Origin: Bradyrhizobium sp. ARR65
Lineage (GTDB): Bacteria > Pseudomonadota > Alphaproteobacteria > Rhizobiales > Xanthobacteraceae
NCBI RefSeq assembly: GCF_000472385.1
Contig: NZ_AWZU01000012.1
Span: 62,001 to 126,000 of the forward strand
DNA: 64,000 nucleotides
Reading direction: 5' to 3'
Shown here one piece after another: positions 27,357 to 37,226 of the stretch. A program made the translations under genes and the position numbers. Within the stretch, counting starts at the first letter, position 1. The number at the start of each line of letters is the position of its first letter. Under the pieces are notes generated by a model that saw only the letters and a list, made by a program, of their open reading frames with translations, did no database searches and was not told where the DNA came from.

Positions 27357-27489
27357 ACCGAGGCCGTGAAGCGAGCGTCTTTAAAGCATCGATGAGAGCG
27401 GCGGTCACAATCTTGAGCATTTTTGGGCCCAGCTTTGTCGCACGCGCTGATGATTTGCCGGACCGGTGCGCAATGGCGGAGGGGAGTCG

Positions 27490-29073
27490 ATGAGAGCTGC
27501 AAGCAGCGAGATGGTGCGTCGCATTCTTTGTGTGTTCCCGCGCTATACGTCCGCTTTCGCGACCTGGGAATACGCCTATCCATTGACGGACGGCGTTCGG
27601 GCCTTGATGCCCCCGCAGGGCCTGCTGCTGATCGCCGCCTACCTGCCGGAAAACTGGCAGGTGCGCTTCGTCGATGAGAACATCCAGCCGGCAGCGAGGC
27701 AAGACTTCGAGTGGGCCGACGCGGTCTTCGTCAGCGGCATGCACATCCAGCGCAAGCAGATGAACGACATTTGCCATCGCGCACATGAATATGACCTGCC
27801 CGTCGCCATCGGCGGGCCCTCCGTGAGCGCCTGCCCGGAATATTATCCAGCCTTCGACTATCTTCACCTCGGCGAGCTGGGCGACGCGACCGATGCATTG
27901 CTCGCGCAGCTTGCGCGCGACGTCTCGCGGCCGCCGGAACAGATCGTGTTCAAGACGCTCGATCGCCTGCCAATGACCGAATTTCCGGTGCCGGCCTACG
28001 AGCTCGCCGACTTGGACAAATATTTCCTGGCCAACATCCAATATTCGAGCGGCTGTCCCTATCAATGCGAGTTCTGTGATATTCCCGGCCTCTACGGCCG
28101 CAATCCGCGCGTCAAGACGCCGCAGCAGATCATCGCCGAGCTCGACAAGCTGCGCGAAGGCGGATCAACCAACACGGTCTATTTCGTGGACGATAATTTC
28201 ATAGGCAACCGCAAGGCGGCACTGGAGTTGCTGCCGCATCTGATCGAATGGCAGAAGAAGCACGGTTATCCGACGCGGCTCGCCTGCGAGGCGACGCTCA
28301 ACATCGCGAAAAGGCCCGAAATTCTGGAGAAGATGCAGGAGGCGTTCTTCATCACCATCTTCTGCGGCATCGAGACGCCCGATCCCGACGCGCTCAAGGC
28401 GATGCAGAAGGACCACAATATGATGGTCCCGATCCTGGAGGGCGTGCGCACAATCAACTCCTACGGCATGGAAGTGGTCTCGGGCATCATCATGGGGCTC
28501 GACACTGATAAGCCCGATACGGCCGATGCGCTGCTGCAATTCATCGACCAGTCCAGAATCCCGATGCTGACCATCAATCTCTTGCAGGCATTACCGAAGA
28601 CGCCGCTATGGGATCGGCTGGAGCGCGAGGGCCGGCTCATTCACGACGAGGGCCGCGATTCCAATGTCGACTTCCTGCTGCCTTACGACCACGTGGTCAG
28701 CGAATGGAGGCGGTGCATGGAAATAGCCTATGATCCGGAAAGGCTCTTTGATCGTTACAACTATCAATGCGAATATACCTATGCCAACCGGGTGAAGCCG
28801 CCCGTCCGCGGGCAGGCGACCTGGGCCAACATCAAGCGCGCGCTCGTCATCCTGCGTAATGTGTTCTGGAAAGTCGGCGTGCTCGGCGACTACCGACGCG
28901 TATTCTGGAAGTTTGCGCTCAAGCGGCTGCGGAAGGGTGATATCGAAGGACTGCTAGCGGCAACGCTGGTCGGCCATCACCTGGTCAGGTTCGCTCAGGA
29001 AGCCACGAGGGGCAATCAGAACGCCTCGAACTATTCGGTCAGGCTGCGCGAGGCGGCGGTACCCGCCGAATGA
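27490..29073 (+). CDS. hpnP: B12-binding radical SAM protein, probable hopanoid C-2 methylase
   Basis: A 527-residue protein. Residues 8-150 form a cobalamin-binding-like domain ([47 protein letters not shown]), which lacks the DxHxxG axial His. The radical SAM core has Cys189, Cys193 and Cys196 ([12 protein letters not shown]), then FVDDNFIGN and GIETPDP. The C-terminal region ([30 protein letters not shown]) matches the DUF4070-type tail of HpnP. HpnP methylates C-2 of the hopane A ring. The start at 27490 has GGAGGGGAG seven bases upstream, better than the GTG at 27466. The call rests on remembered HpnP sequence and the hopanoid locus 5 kb away; a related methylase of other substrate is the alternative. 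It stops four bases before eutC. Confidence 0.75.
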   Translation: MRAASSEMVRRILCVFPRYTSAFATWEYAYPLTDGVRALMPPQGLLLIAAYLPENWQVRFVDENIQPAARQDFEWADAVFVSGMHIQRKQMNDICHRAHEYDLPVAIGGPSVSACPEYYPAFDYLHLGELGDATDALLAQLARDVSRPPEQIVFKTLDRLPMTEFPVPAYELADLDKYFLANIQYSSGCPYQCEFCDIPGLYGRNPRVKTPQQIIAELDKLREGGSTNTVYFVDDNFIGNRKAALELLPHLIEWQKKHGYPTRLACEATLNIAKRPEILEKMQEAFFITIFCGIETPDPDALKAMQKDHNMMVPILEGVRTINSYGMEVVSGIIMGLDTDKPDTADALLQFIDQSRIPMLTINLLQALPKTPLWDRLEREGRLIHDEGRDSNVDFLLPYDHVVSEWRRCMEIAYDPERLFDRYNYQCEYTYANRVKPPVRGQATWANIKRALVILRNVFWKVGVLGDYRRVFWKFALKRLRKGDIEGLLAATLVGHHLVRFAQEATRGNQNASNYSVRLREAAVPAE

Positions 29074-29077
29074 GTGT

Positions 29078-29854
29078 ATGACCACACCGACCCGCCGATC
29101 AGTCTCGCGCTTGCGTGAGCTCACGCCAGCGCGCGTGGCGCTGGGTCGTGCCGGCGCGAGCCTGACGACGAAAGCTCTGCTTGACTTCACCCTGGATCAC
29201 GCGCGCGCTCGCGACGCCGTGCAGGCGGCGTTCGACGCGCGCAGTTTGATGGCGGCGCTTGGCGCGCTTGGCCTCGATGTCCGCGCCGTCAACAGCCGAG
29301 CGGCGAGCCGGCAGGATTATCTCAAGCGTCCCGATCTCGGCCGCCGGCTCGATCAAGCGAGCATCGAGATGCTGCAAGAACGCAAGGGCGCGACGTGCGA
29401 TGTCGCGATCGTGGTAGGAGACGGCCTGTCGCCGACAGCCGTGCACACCCATGCGGTCGAACTGATGCGGCAGCTCTTGCCGCGCCTTGCGGCCGACCAC
29501 ATCGAGGTTGGCCGAACTGTGGTTGCCTCCGGGGCACGGGTCGCGCTCGGGGACGAAATCGGCGCGCTGCTTGGCGCGCGCATGGCCGTGATGTTGATCG
29601 GCGAGCGACCCGGACTGTCGGCGCCCGACAGTCTCGGGGCTTATCTCACTTTTGCGCCGCGGCTGGGCCGTTCGGATGCCGAGCGCAACTGCGTTTCCAA
29701 CATCCATCGCAACGGGCTGACTTACGACGAAGCCGCCTTCAAGATCGCCTGGCTGGTTCGCGAGGGGTTGAGGCGGAACGTCACAGGCGTTGCACTAAAG
29801 GATGAAAGCGGGGAGTTAGCGCAGCCGCGAATCTCGCCAGTGTCCTCTGCGTGA
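29078..29854 (+). CDS. eutC: Ethanolamine ammonia-lyase, small subunit
   Basis: A 258-residue protein of the EutC family, which binds adenosylcobalamin with EutB. Features are [12 protein letters not shown] near residue 16, [48 protein letters not shown]-type segment [34 protein letters not shown] and [19 protein letters not shown]. It begins four bases after the radical SAM gene, so eutB, hpnP-like gene and eutC are almost certainly one transcript. The next gene starts 246 bases later. Confidence 0.92.
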   Translation: MTTPTRRSVSRLRELTPARVALGRAGASLTTKALLDFTLDHARARDAVQAAFDARSLMAALGALGLDVRAVNSRAASRQDYLKRPDLGRRLDQASIEMLQERKGATCDVAIVVGDGLSPTAVHTHAVELMRQLLPRLAADHIEVGRTVVASGARVALGDEIGALLGARMAVMLIGERPGLSAPDSLGAYLTFAPRLGRSDAERNCVSNIHRNGLTYDEAAFKIAWLVREGLRRNVTGVALKDESGELAQPRISPVSSA

Positions 29855-30099
29855 CATATTCGCCACGCGCGGCGCAAAAGCATCAAAGACGATCGATTTT
29901 TCACGCTTTCGTGGGGGGAACTTGCGAGTCGAGCGCCAGACCTGCTAAACCGCCAGCCGTGATTTTTCGAAACATTATCGAAGCTTAGTGCCGATCAATG
30001 AAGGCCGCGCGCAGTGATTTGACGTCCGCCTTCTGGCACAATCGCGCGTGCGGAAGTTAAGCTATAGACATTTGTTCCCATTCCAGAACCGGTCAGGGC

Positions 30100-32466
30100 A
30101 TGCTCGAGAAGAATTACGACAGTCAGGTCCATGTCGAGCAGGTTGAAGAGCGTCCCACGGGGAGCATCGCCTTCGGCCTGGAGCGGATCGGGCTGATCGC
30201 GGTCAAGGCGCCGATCCTGTCCTGCATCATTCTGGCCGCCCTCGTCGTCGCCGCCGTGTTCGGCATCCAGCGCATCAAAATCGACGATTCGCTCTCCCAG
30301 CTATTCCGCTCCGACACCAAGGAATTCCACCAGTACGAGGAGGTGACCAAACGCTTCCCGGCCGAGGAATTCGATGTGCTCGTCGTCGTCGAAGGCAAGG
30401 ACCTCCTGGCGCGCGACAATCTGGAAAAGCTGCGCGACTTCGTCACCGACCTGCAGCTCGTCGACGGCACGCGCGGGCTGGTGTCACTGTTCTCCGCCCG
30501 GCAGGCCCCGGCTCCGGGCAAGTTGCCGGCCGCGCTGTTCCCGAGCGAACTGCCGACCGGAGAGGCCTATAACAAGTTCATCGAGACCGTCAAAAGCAAC
30601 GAGATCATTCGCGGCAAGCTGCTCTCGGAAGACGGCACGCTGGCGTTGATCGTGCTGTCGCTCGAGCCCGATGTCGTCTCCTCGAATAAGCTCGCCACGA
30701 CGGTCGGCGATATCCGCAAGCTGGTGTCGCAGGACCTCGGCGATACCGGACTCAACGTCGAACTCTCCGGCGTGCCGGTCATGCAGCTCGAGATACGCAA
30801 CGCGGTGGAGCGCGACGGGCTCACCTATAATGTCCTCGGCATCGTTGCCGGTTGCGTCATCGCCATCATCTTCTTCCGCAAGATCTCCTTTATGGTCGTG
30901 GCGGCATTCCCCCCGATGATCGCGATCCTGCTGGCACTCGGCGGGCTCGGCTGGGCCAATTTCAACCTCAACATGTTCCTGAACGTGATGACACCGCTCA
31001 TCATGGTGATCAGCTTCTCCGACTCGATGCAGCTCACTTTCGCTGCACGCGACCGGCTGATCGCGGGGCAGGACAAGTTTACCGCGTTCAAGAACGCGGT
31101 GCTGGTGGTGGGACCTGCCTGCGTGCTGACGCACGCGACCGCCGGCATTTCCTTCATCGCCCTGCAGTTCTCCGACTCCGACCTGATCCGCAAGTTCGGC
31201 GAGGCAGGCTTGGCCGCGACCATCATTGCGCTGCTGGCCGTGCTGTCGCTGGTGCCGGTGTTCGGTGTCCTGCTCGTGCGCAACGAGAATGTCTTCGCGG
31301 TCAAGTTCCAGCGCGCCGACGCCGGCGTGCAGATGCTGCGCAATTTTTGCTACTGGATCGCGGTGCGCATGGTCAGCCGTCCCGGCCTGTTCAGCCTGAT
31401 CGCGGTGTTGTTCGTAGGCAGCCTTGGGGTGGTCTATGCCAACCTGCAGCCGCGCTACCGGCTCGCCGACCAGGTGCCGGACAAGCGACAGGCGGTCGCG
31501 GCGAGCGAGCGGCTGGACGCAAAGCTCACCGGCGCCAATCCGATCAACGTGCTGATCGAATTCCCCAAGGGCGCATCGCTCTATTCGCCTGAGACCTTGC
31601 AGACGATCGCCGATGTTCACGCTACGGTCGAGCGCGCGGCCGGCGTGGGCAACGTCTGGTCACTGGAGACGCTGCGCCGCTGGCTCGCCGAAAAGGTCGG
31701 CACCACCGATGTCGGAACATTGAAGGAATATGTCGACCTCATTCCCAAATATCTGGTGCAGCGCTTTATCGACCCCGAACAGGACGCGGTCGTGGTGGCG
31801 GGCAGGGTGCCTGACAAGGACTCCAGCCAGCTTCTGCCTGTGGTCGAGAAGCTCGACCATGAACTGGACGCGGTACGCAAGAAGCACCCGGGCTATGAGA
31901 TCGCTGTCACCGGGCTGGCTGCGATCGCCGCGCGCAACTCGGCCAACATGATCGAGAAGCTTAACCGCGGTCTCACGATCGAATTCGCTTTCGTCGCGAT
32001 CTTCATCGGCCTCGCGTTCCGCTCCTGGGTGGTGATGTTGGCCTGCATCCTGCCGGGCATCTTCCCGGTGGTGATGTCGGGCACGCTGCTCTACTTGCTG
32101 GGAGAGGGGCTGCAATTTGCCAGCGTCGTCGCGCTGACGGTGTCCTTTGGCCTCGGGCTAAGTGCGACCATCCATTTCCTGAACCGCCTGCGCTTGCAAA
32201 CCAAGCCTGGCGTCACCTCGGCAGTGGCGGTAGAGCGCGCCACCGTGCTGGTCGGTCCGGCACTGATCCTGACGACGGTGGTGCTGGCCTGTGGCCTTGG
32301 CGTTACTATCTTCTCCGACCTGCCTTCGCTGCGGCTGTTCGGCTGGCTCAGCGCGTTTTCGATGGTGGCAGCGCTTGTCGCCGACCTCTTCATCCTGCGG
32401 CCGACCGCGATGTGGCTGATCAATCTGCACGAGCGCATCCACGGGCCGGAGAAACGCTCGGTGTGA
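30100..32466 (+). CDS. MMPL/RND-family exporter, HpnN-related
   Basis: A 788-residue inner-membrane protein of the MMPL branch of the RND superfamily. It has one membrane helix near residue 40, a periplasmic loop and a five-helix bundle (about 250-420). A second loop and a second five-helix bundle follow (about 640-780, EFAFVAIFIGLAFRSWVVML). Conserved MMPL segments are YNVLGIVAGCVIAIIFF, SFSDSMQLTFAAR and VSFGLGLSATIHFLNR. MMPL proteins export lipids; HpnN, encoded at 40447, carries hopanoids to the outer membrane. This second, shorter member lies next to the probable hpnP, so a lipid cargo is plausible. The 245-base gap before it holds no gene. Confidence 0.82.
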   Translation: MLEKNYDSQVHVEQVEERPTGSIAFGLERIGLIAVKAPILSCIILAALVVAAVFGIQRIKIDDSLSQLFRSDTKEFHQYEEVTKRFPAEEFDVLVVVEGKDLLARDNLEKLRDFVTDLQLVDGTRGLVSLFSARQAPAPGKLPAALFPSELPTGEAYNKFIETVKSNEIIRGKLLSEDGTLALIVLSLEPDVVSSNKLATTVGDIRKLVSQDLGDTGLNVELSGVPVMQLEIRNAVERDGLTYNVLGIVAGCVIAIIFFRKISFMVVAAFPPMIAILLALGGLGWANFNLNMFLNVMTPLIMVISFSDSMQLTFAARDRLIAGQDKFTAFKNAVLVVGPACVLTHATAGISFIALQFSDSDLIRKFGEAGLAATIIALLAVLSLVPVFGVLLVRNENVFAVKFQRADAGVQMLRNFCYWIAVRMVSRPGLFSLIAVLFVGSLGVVYANLQPRYRLADQVPDKRQAVAASERLDAKLTGANPINVLIEFPKGASLYSPETLQTIADVHATVERAAGVGNVWSLETLRRWLAEKVGTTDVGTLKEYVDLIPKYLVQRFIDPEQDAVVVAGRVPDKDSSQLLPVVEKLDHELDAVRKKHPGYEIAVTGLAAIAARNSANMIEKLNRGLTIEFAFVAIFIGLAFRSWVVMLACILPGIFPVVMSGTLLYLLGEGLQFASVVALTVSFGLGLSATIHFLNRLRLQTKPGVTSAVAVERATVLVGPALILTTVVLACGLGVTIFSDLPSLRLFGWLSAFSMVAALVADLFILRPTAMWLINLHERIHGPEKRSV

Positions 32467-32530
32467 GTCTCTTCTGTATTCTTCCCTTGCCCTGAAGCGG
32501 GGCCAGGGAAACCTCGTCCTTGGCTGAATG

Positions 32531-32572
32531 AAAAACCCCCGGCTCTCGATCCGCCTGAGAGAGTGCCGGGGG
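32531..32572 (-). terminator. Rho-independent terminator for the minus-strand secreted protein gene
   Basis: CCCCCGGC (32536-32543) pairs with GCCGGGGG (32565-32572), with inner TCTC/GAGA pairing. Read on the minus strand the stem ends in TTTTT (complement of 32531-32535), the classic form. On the plus strand it follows the MMPL gene and could also slow that transcript. Confidence 0.8.
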
Positions 32573-32603
32573 CGAACTTTGCGTAAAACAGCGTTGAGAG
32601 CGT

Positions 32604-33107
32604 TCAGCTCCTGACCATCGTGATGTTGACGCCCCGGATCTCACCTTTGGAGTTGATCTGCACGGTCTGCTTGTTGCCGGTGGTGCGCAACGTCAGGTTG
32701 GCGGCAAATCCGTTGGCCTCGACGAAGACCTGAATCTGGCCGCCGCCGGCGGTGCCCTGCAAGCTGCCATTGATGTTGCGGCTGGCTTCGCTCCAATTGC
32801 CAGAAAGCCGGTCGCCGTTGCTGGTGACGTCGCTGGTCAGATCGAACTTGTAGCTGTCGCTGGCGCACCGCAGGGTCTGCCGCAGACCCAACCCCGTGCC
32901 GTCGACCTTGTAGTCCGCCTTGCAGCGAATGCGCTCGACGGTGCCGTCAGACAGCGCAACCGTTCCGGTGCCGGACCAGGCGCCGTTGAAGCCGGCGAAC
33001 GGGCTGCCCGACTGCGCATGCCCCGCCGAGACGGACATCATCAGTGCGGCGCCGACGCCTGCGGCTTTCATCGCCTGCGCAAACGGACTGGAGCCAAACA
33101 GTTTCAT
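32604..33107 (-). CDS. Secreted protein of unknown function
   Basis: A 167-residue protein with a Sec signal (AAGVGAALMMSVSAGHA, cleavage near residue 31). The mature part looks like a small beta-barrel: FAGFNGAWSGTGTVALSDG, ERIRCKADYKV, TLRCASDSYKFDLTSDV, LSGNWSEASRNINGSLQG. It has two cysteines that may form a disulfide. I recall similar alphaproteobacterial proteins without a named role. The start at 33107 (MKLFGSS) has GGGAAA upstream. It converges on the MMPL gene and is followed by a strong terminator. Confidence 0.75.
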   Translation of the reverse strand: MKLFGSSPFAQAMKAAGVGAALMMSVSAGHAQSGSPFAGFNGAWSGTGTVALSDGTVERIRCKADYKVDGTGLGLRQTLRCASDSYKFDLTSDVTSNGDRLSGNWSEASRNINGSLQGTAGGGQIQVFVEANGFAANLTLRTTGNKQTVQINSKGEIRGVNITMVRS

Positions 33108-33555
33108 ATCGCGTTTCCCATCTCTCAAAAATGACGCCTGTCATTCATGGCGCGCGCGTCGCTGCATCGAAAGTTTAGTGTTGCTGCACTGTCTCAGGTT
33201 CAAATGACAGGGCCGCGCGCCCGTAAAGCGAATCAGCCGATTTGTGAGCCTCTCGCATAGCGGATCCTCGACCGATCGGCCCTAGCCTCCCGGCCGGGAT
33301 TGCATGCTTGCAACAGCCAAGTACGAAAAGCAATCGCGGCAGAATAATGTTCTAGTATCAAAAGCTTATCTGTGCCAATGAACGACATCCCGGAAGCCCA
33401 CAAAGGGTGAGGCGGTCGCCGCAAATTTGGCCGCATTTGTCCACGCTTGTGCTTCTCGAAGCGACGCGCGGGGGTTCGCGGCGCTTTTAATCCCAAAAAC
33501 CTTCCCGGCGATGCCTCGCGCGGGGCGGATAGACTCTGCTTCAGAATGAAGGAAC
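33108..33555. other. Gap of 448 bases between divergent small secreted-protein genes
   Basis: The stretch must hold promoters for the genes on both sides. I see no gene, no strong hairpin and no member of the palindromic repeat families. It is less GC rich than its flanks around 33330-33370. Confidence 0.5.
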
Positions 33556-33792
33556 ATGATGCGTAAATATCTTCTGGCCCTTGCGCTGTCGTCGCTTGTC
33601 TTTTCCACCGCTTCCTTCGCTGACAATGGGCGTGGAACGCCGGAGGAGCAGAAGGCTTGCACCCGTGACGTGCAGAAGCACTGCCGTGCCGTCATCGATC
33701 AGGGCGACTTCACCATTCTTGCCTGCCTCAAGGAAAATCGTGCCAAAATCAGCCCGGCCTGCGACTTGGTGCTGAAGTCCCACGGGCAATAA
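33556..33792 (+). CDS. Small secreted cysteine-containing protein
   Basis: A 78-residue protein with a Sec signal (KYLLALALSSLVFSTASFA, cleavage before DNGRG). The mature part of about 55 residues has four cysteines: CTRDVQKHC, ACLKENR and PACDLVL. The spacing recalls the cysteine-rich repeat found in small secreted alphaproteobacterial proteins. It has AAGGAAC upstream of its tandem ATGATG start. It lies just before the hopanoid genes but is separated by a strong hairpin, so it is probably its own transcript. Confidence 0.75.
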   Translation: MMRKYLLALALSSLVFSTASFADNGRGTPEEQKACTRDVQKHCRAVIDQGDFTILACLKENRAKISPACDLVLKSHGQ

Positions 33793-33800
33793 TCGCCAAG

Positions 33801-33825
33801 CCTGGCGCGTCAGCGACGCGCCAGG
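33801..33825 (+). terminator. Strong hairpin after the small secreted protein gene
   Basis: CCTGGCGCGTC (33801-33811) pairs exactly with GACGCGCCAGG (33815-33825) around a three-base loop. There is no U run, but the position eight bases past the stop codon fits a transcription end ahead of the hpnC transcript. Confidence 0.6.
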
Positions 33826-34002
33826 CGCGTTAACAATTGCCATCGCGCCCCCGCAAAAGCCGGGCCGGGGGCGGCGGAACACCCAGACAGCATTGGTTTT
33901 GAAAGCATATTCGCCTATATGGGAGCCGTGCTTCGCGGTTTTGCGCGAAGATCGTTTGGTGACCTTCAGGCCTTCGCGCCCAACGGATGTAGCCAGTTCC
34001 CG

Positions 34003-34881
34003 ATGACCGCCGCGAGCGAATTGCGATCCGGAAAGACGCACCGCGACGAGAACTTTCCGGTCGCCTCGTTTCTGATTCACCCGCGGCACCGAGCGCTGAT
34101 TCTCGCCTTCTACAATTTTGTCAGGACCGCCGACGATATCGCCGACCATGCAACGCTCGCAGCAAGCGACAAGCTCGCCTATCTCGACCTGCTCGAGGCC
34201 GAGTTGCTCGGCAAGGGCGACAGCCAGAAAGAGGCGGTTATTTTGCGGCGGGCGCTCGCCGAGCGCGGCATGCCGCCGCGCCACGCGCTTGATCTGCTCG
34301 CCGCATTCCGGATGGACGTGACCAAGCTGCGCTACGAGAACTGGGACGACCTCATCCACTATTGCCGCTATTCCGCGATGCCGGTCGGCCGCTTCGTGCT
34401 GGACGTCCATGGCGAGAGCACCTCGACCTGGCCGGCCAATGACGCACTCTGCGCGGCGCTGCAGATCAACAACCATTTGCAGGATTGCGGCAAGGATTTT
34501 CGCAATCTCAATCGCGTCTACCTCCCGCTCGACGCGCTGGAGGCCTCGGGTGCATCGGTCGAAATGCTTGGAGGCGACAAAGCGCCGGCGGAGCTGCTGC
34601 AGTGTCTGCAGGCGCTCGCCGCGCGCAACGAGCGTCTGCTCGAAAACAGCAAATCGTTCAGCGCCGAAGTGAAGGATTTTCGGCTTGGGCTTGAAATCTC
34701 GGTGATCTATGCCTTCGCCGAGAAGATCGTGCGGTTGCTCAAAGTCCGCGATCCCCTGAGCGAGCGGGTGCATCTGAGCCCGCTCGAGCTGCTCTTCTAC
34801 ACTCTGGGCGGCATGGCCGCCGAGACGGCGCGCCGCGTAATGGGCCGGCGGCCCGTGTCTAAAGCGGCGGCGGGCCGATGA
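34003..34881 (+). CDS. hpnC: Hydroxysqualene synthase HpnC
   Basis: A 292-residue prenyl-synthase-fold protein. In the HpnCDE route HpnD makes presqualene diphosphate, HpnC turns it into hydroxysqualene and HpnE reduces that to squalene. The two Asp-rich motifs are DDIAD (44-48) and QDCGKD (Asp161, Asp165). The family N-terminus ELRSGKTHRDENFPVAS is present. The start at 34003 (MTAASEL) is chosen because homologues begin there; an ATG at 33919 would add 28 residues of unlikely sequence. The stop overlaps hpnD in ATGA. Confidence 0.9.
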   Translation: MTAASELRSGKTHRDENFPVASFLIHPRHRALILAFYNFVRTADDIADHATLAASDKLAYLDLLEAELLGKGDSQKEAVILRRALAERGMPPRHALDLLAAFRMDVTKLRYENWDDLIHYCRYSAMPVGRFVLDVHGESTSTWPANDALCAALQINNHLQDCGKDFRNLNRVYLPLDALEASGASVEMLGGDKAPAELLQCLQALAARNERLLENSKSFSAEVKDFRLGLEISVIYAFAEKIVRLLKVRDPLSERVHLSPLELLFYTLGGMAAETARRVMGRRPVSKAAAGR

Positions 34882-35717
34882 CGGTTCAAGCTGCCGCGTC
34901 TGATACCAATTACGGCACGACTGCGTCCGGCAGTTCGTTCTATGCCGCCATGCGCATCCTGCCGCGCGAGCAGCGCGACGCGATGTTTCAGATCTACAGC
35001 TTCTGCCGCCAGGTCGACGACATCGCCGATTCCGACGGCCCGCGCCCGGAGCGGCTGAGGGCGCTGCAGCAGTGGCGCGAGGACATCGATGCGCTGTACC
35101 GGGGCAATCCGCCGCCGCGTCTGCGCGACTATGGCGCCTCGGTGAAGAAATTCGGCCTGCAGCGCGAGGATTTCCTCGCCATCATCGACGGCATGGAAAT
35201 GGACGTGCCGCAGGAGATCCGCGCGCCGGACCTTGCGACGCTTGATCTCTATTGCGATCGTGTGGCGAGCGCGGTCGGGCGGCTCTCGGTGCGGGTGTTC
35301 GGGCTGCCCAGCGATGATGGCATTCTGCTCGCTCATCATCTCGGCCGGGCGCTGCAGTTGACTAATATCCTGCGCGACATCGACGAGGACGCGAGCCTCG
35401 GCCGGCTCTACCTGCCGCGCGAGGAGCTGGAAAAGAACGGCGTCACCTCGACCGACCCGCTCAAGGTCGCGACCGAGAAAGCGCTGCCGAAGGTTTGCGC
35501 GGCGCTGGTCGAACGGGCGCGGGGCCACTTTATCGAGGCCGACAAAATCATGGCGCGCTACCCACGCCGCGTCGTGCGCGCGCCGCGGATCATGTCGAAA
35601 TATTATCACGCGATCCTGCAACTGCTGATCGCGCGGGGATTTGCGGCCCCGCGCGCGCCGGTGCGCGTCAGCAAATTCGCCCGCCTCGCCATCGTCTTGC
35701 GCTACGCCTTCATCTGA
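34878..35717 (+). CDS. hpnD: Presqualene diphosphate synthase HpnD
   Basis: A 279-residue squalene/phytoene synthase-family protein. It joins two farnesyl diphosphates into presqualene diphosphate. Asp-rich motifs are VDDIAD (46-51) and LRDIDEDASLGRLYLP (Asp167, Asp171). FYAAMRILPREQRDAM near residue 21 is typical of the family. It is translationally coupled to hpnC (four-base overlap) and to hpnE (one shared base). Confidence 0.9.
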   Translation: MTVQAAASDTNYGTTASGSSFYAAMRILPREQRDAMFQIYSFCRQVDDIADSDGPRPERLRALQQWREDIDALYRGNPPPRLRDYGASVKKFGLQREDFLAIIDGMEMDVPQEIRAPDLATLDLYCDRVASAVGRLSVRVFGLPSDDGILLAHHLGRALQLTNILRDIDEDASLGRLYLPREELEKNGVTSTDPLKVATEKALPKVCAALVERARGHFIEADKIMARYPRRVVRAPRIMSKYYHAILQLLIARGFAAPRAPVRVSKFARLAIVLRYAFI

Positions 35718-36970
35718 TGCCAAAGACCGTCCACATCATCGGCGCCGGAATTTCGGGCCTGTCCGCGGCCGTACGGCTGGCAGACGCGAACCATCAAGTG
35801 CATGTGCACGAGGCCACGCAGCAGGCGGGCGGCCGCTGCCGTTCCTATTTCGACGCGGCGACCAATCTCACCATCGACAACGGCAACCACCTGCTGCTGT
35901 CAGCCAATCATCATGCGCTGGCCTATGCGCGCGCCATCGGCAGCGAGAAGGGGTTGGTCGGGCCGGCGCGGGCGCAGTTTCCCTTTGTCGATCTAGCGAC
36001 CGGGCGGCGCTGGCAGCTCGACCTTGGTGATGGGCGGCTGCCGCTTTGGGTGCTCGATCCAAGCCGCCGCGTGCCCGATACCAGCTTGGCCGACTACCTT
36101 GCGCTGGCGCCCTTGATCTGGGCCAAGGAGAGCAAGCGGATCGACGAGGCCATCCGCTGCGAGGGCACACTGTATCATCGGCTGGTGCAGCCACTCCTGC
36201 TCGCAGCGCTCAATCTTGATCCGCCCGAAGGCTCGGCAGGCCTCGCCGGCGCGATCGTGCGCGAGACCCTGCTCGCCGGTGGGCAGGCTTGTCGGCCGCT
36301 GATCGCACGCGACGGCTTGAGCGCGGTGCTGATCGAGCCTGCGATCAAGCGTCTCCAGGCCAAGGGGGCGAGTGTCCGCATCGGTCATGAGCTGCGCGAG
36401 CTCGTGATGGCGGGGGACCGCGTCAGCGCGCTGAAATTCGGGGGCGAGGACACCATCCCGCTTGGCGTGGATGATGCCGTGGTGCTGGCCGTGCCGCCGC
36501 GGGCGGCGGCCTCGCTGCTGCCGGGCCTGAAAACGCCGACGAAATTCCGCGCCATCGTGAACGCGCATTTCCGCTTTGACCCGCCCCGCGATGCGCCGCC
36601 CATCCTGGGCGTCGTCGGCGGGCTCGTGGAATGGCTGTTCGCCTTCCCACAGCGGCTCTCGGTCACCATCAGCAATGGCGACCGCCTGGTGGATCAGCCG
36701 CGCGAGGAGCTCGCGCAGGCCATTTGGCGGGACATCTGCAAGGCCGCGGGCGTTGCCGGCGAGTTGCCGCCCTGGCAGATCGTGCGCGAGCGCCGTGCGA
36801 CCTTCGAGGCAACACCCGCGCAAAATGCTCTTCGTCCGGGGCCGGTCACGGCTTTCAAGAACCTGTTTCTCGCGGGCGACTGGACGGCTACGGGACTGCC
36901 AGCGACGATCGAGGGCTCGGTCCGGTCAGGGGACAGCGCCGCGGATCATGTGCTGGCCGCCGGCTCGTAA
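35717..36970 (+). CDS. hpnE: Hydroxysqualene dehydroxylase HpnE
   Basis: A 417-residue FAD-dependent amine-oxidase-family protein. It reduces hydroxysqualene to squalene. The dinucleotide motif GAGISGLSAAVRLA begins at residue 9, followed by VHVHEATQQAGGRCRS. The C-terminal FAD segment is NLFLAGDWTATGLPATIEGSVRSG. The start at 35717 shares its A with the hpnD stop (TGATG). It should supply squalene to a squalene-hopene cyclase, but that gene is not next in line here. Confidence 0.9.
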   Translation: MPKTVHIIGAGISGLSAAVRLADANHQVHVHEATQQAGGRCRSYFDAATNLTIDNGNHLLLSANHHALAYARAIGSEKGLVGPARAQFPFVDLATGRRWQLDLGDGRLPLWVLDPSRRVPDTSLADYLALAPLIWAKESKRIDEAIRCEGTLYHRLVQPLLLAALNLDPPEGSAGLAGAIVRETLLAGGQACRPLIARDGLSAVLIEPAIKRLQAKGASVRIGHELRELVMAGDRVSALKFGGEDTIPLGVDDAVVLAVPPRAAASLLPGLKTPTKFRAIVNAHFRFDPPRDAPPILGVVGGLVEWLFAFPQRLSVTISNGDRLVDQPREELAQAIWRDICKAAGVAGELPPWQIVRERRATFEATPAQNALRPGPVTAFKNLFLAGDWTATGLPATIEGSVRSGDSAADHVLAAGS

Positions 36971-37226
36971 CGCCGGCAAACGAACGGCACGCGCTTTGCT
37001 TGTTAGGGTTGCGGGCGGGATAGATCATCCGGCCGTGGCGCGCAGGGGCGATACCCACTTGCAACACATTCCGAAAAAGGCTTGTGGAACGGCGACGTTC
37101 GATGGCAACCGGATTTCCACGGGTATTTTATCTGCGCTAGATGGGTATTGTGAATTCGTCCCGCCGAGGGGGCCGGTGCGGGATCGGAATTGAAAACACC
37201 AACAGCAGGGTGGCAGGGGTCGAGAA
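36971..37226 (+). other. hpnE-hpnG gap: expected squalene-hopene cyclase gene is absent
   Basis: Only 256 bases separate hpnE and hpnG. In related rhizobia and Rhodopseudomonas the roughly 2-kb shc (hpnF) gene usually lies in this interval. None of the frames shows a cyclase hallmark such as DXDDTA or QW repeats, nor an obvious cyclase start or end fragment. No repeat or mobile element scar is evident. Confidence 0.7.

Noticed and set aside
27357-27489. EcfG-type promoter upstream of the hpnP-like gene
   Set aside because: No GGAAC with a suitably spaced GTT was seen in this stretch, although hpnP is known to be stress-controlled in Rhodopseudomonas.
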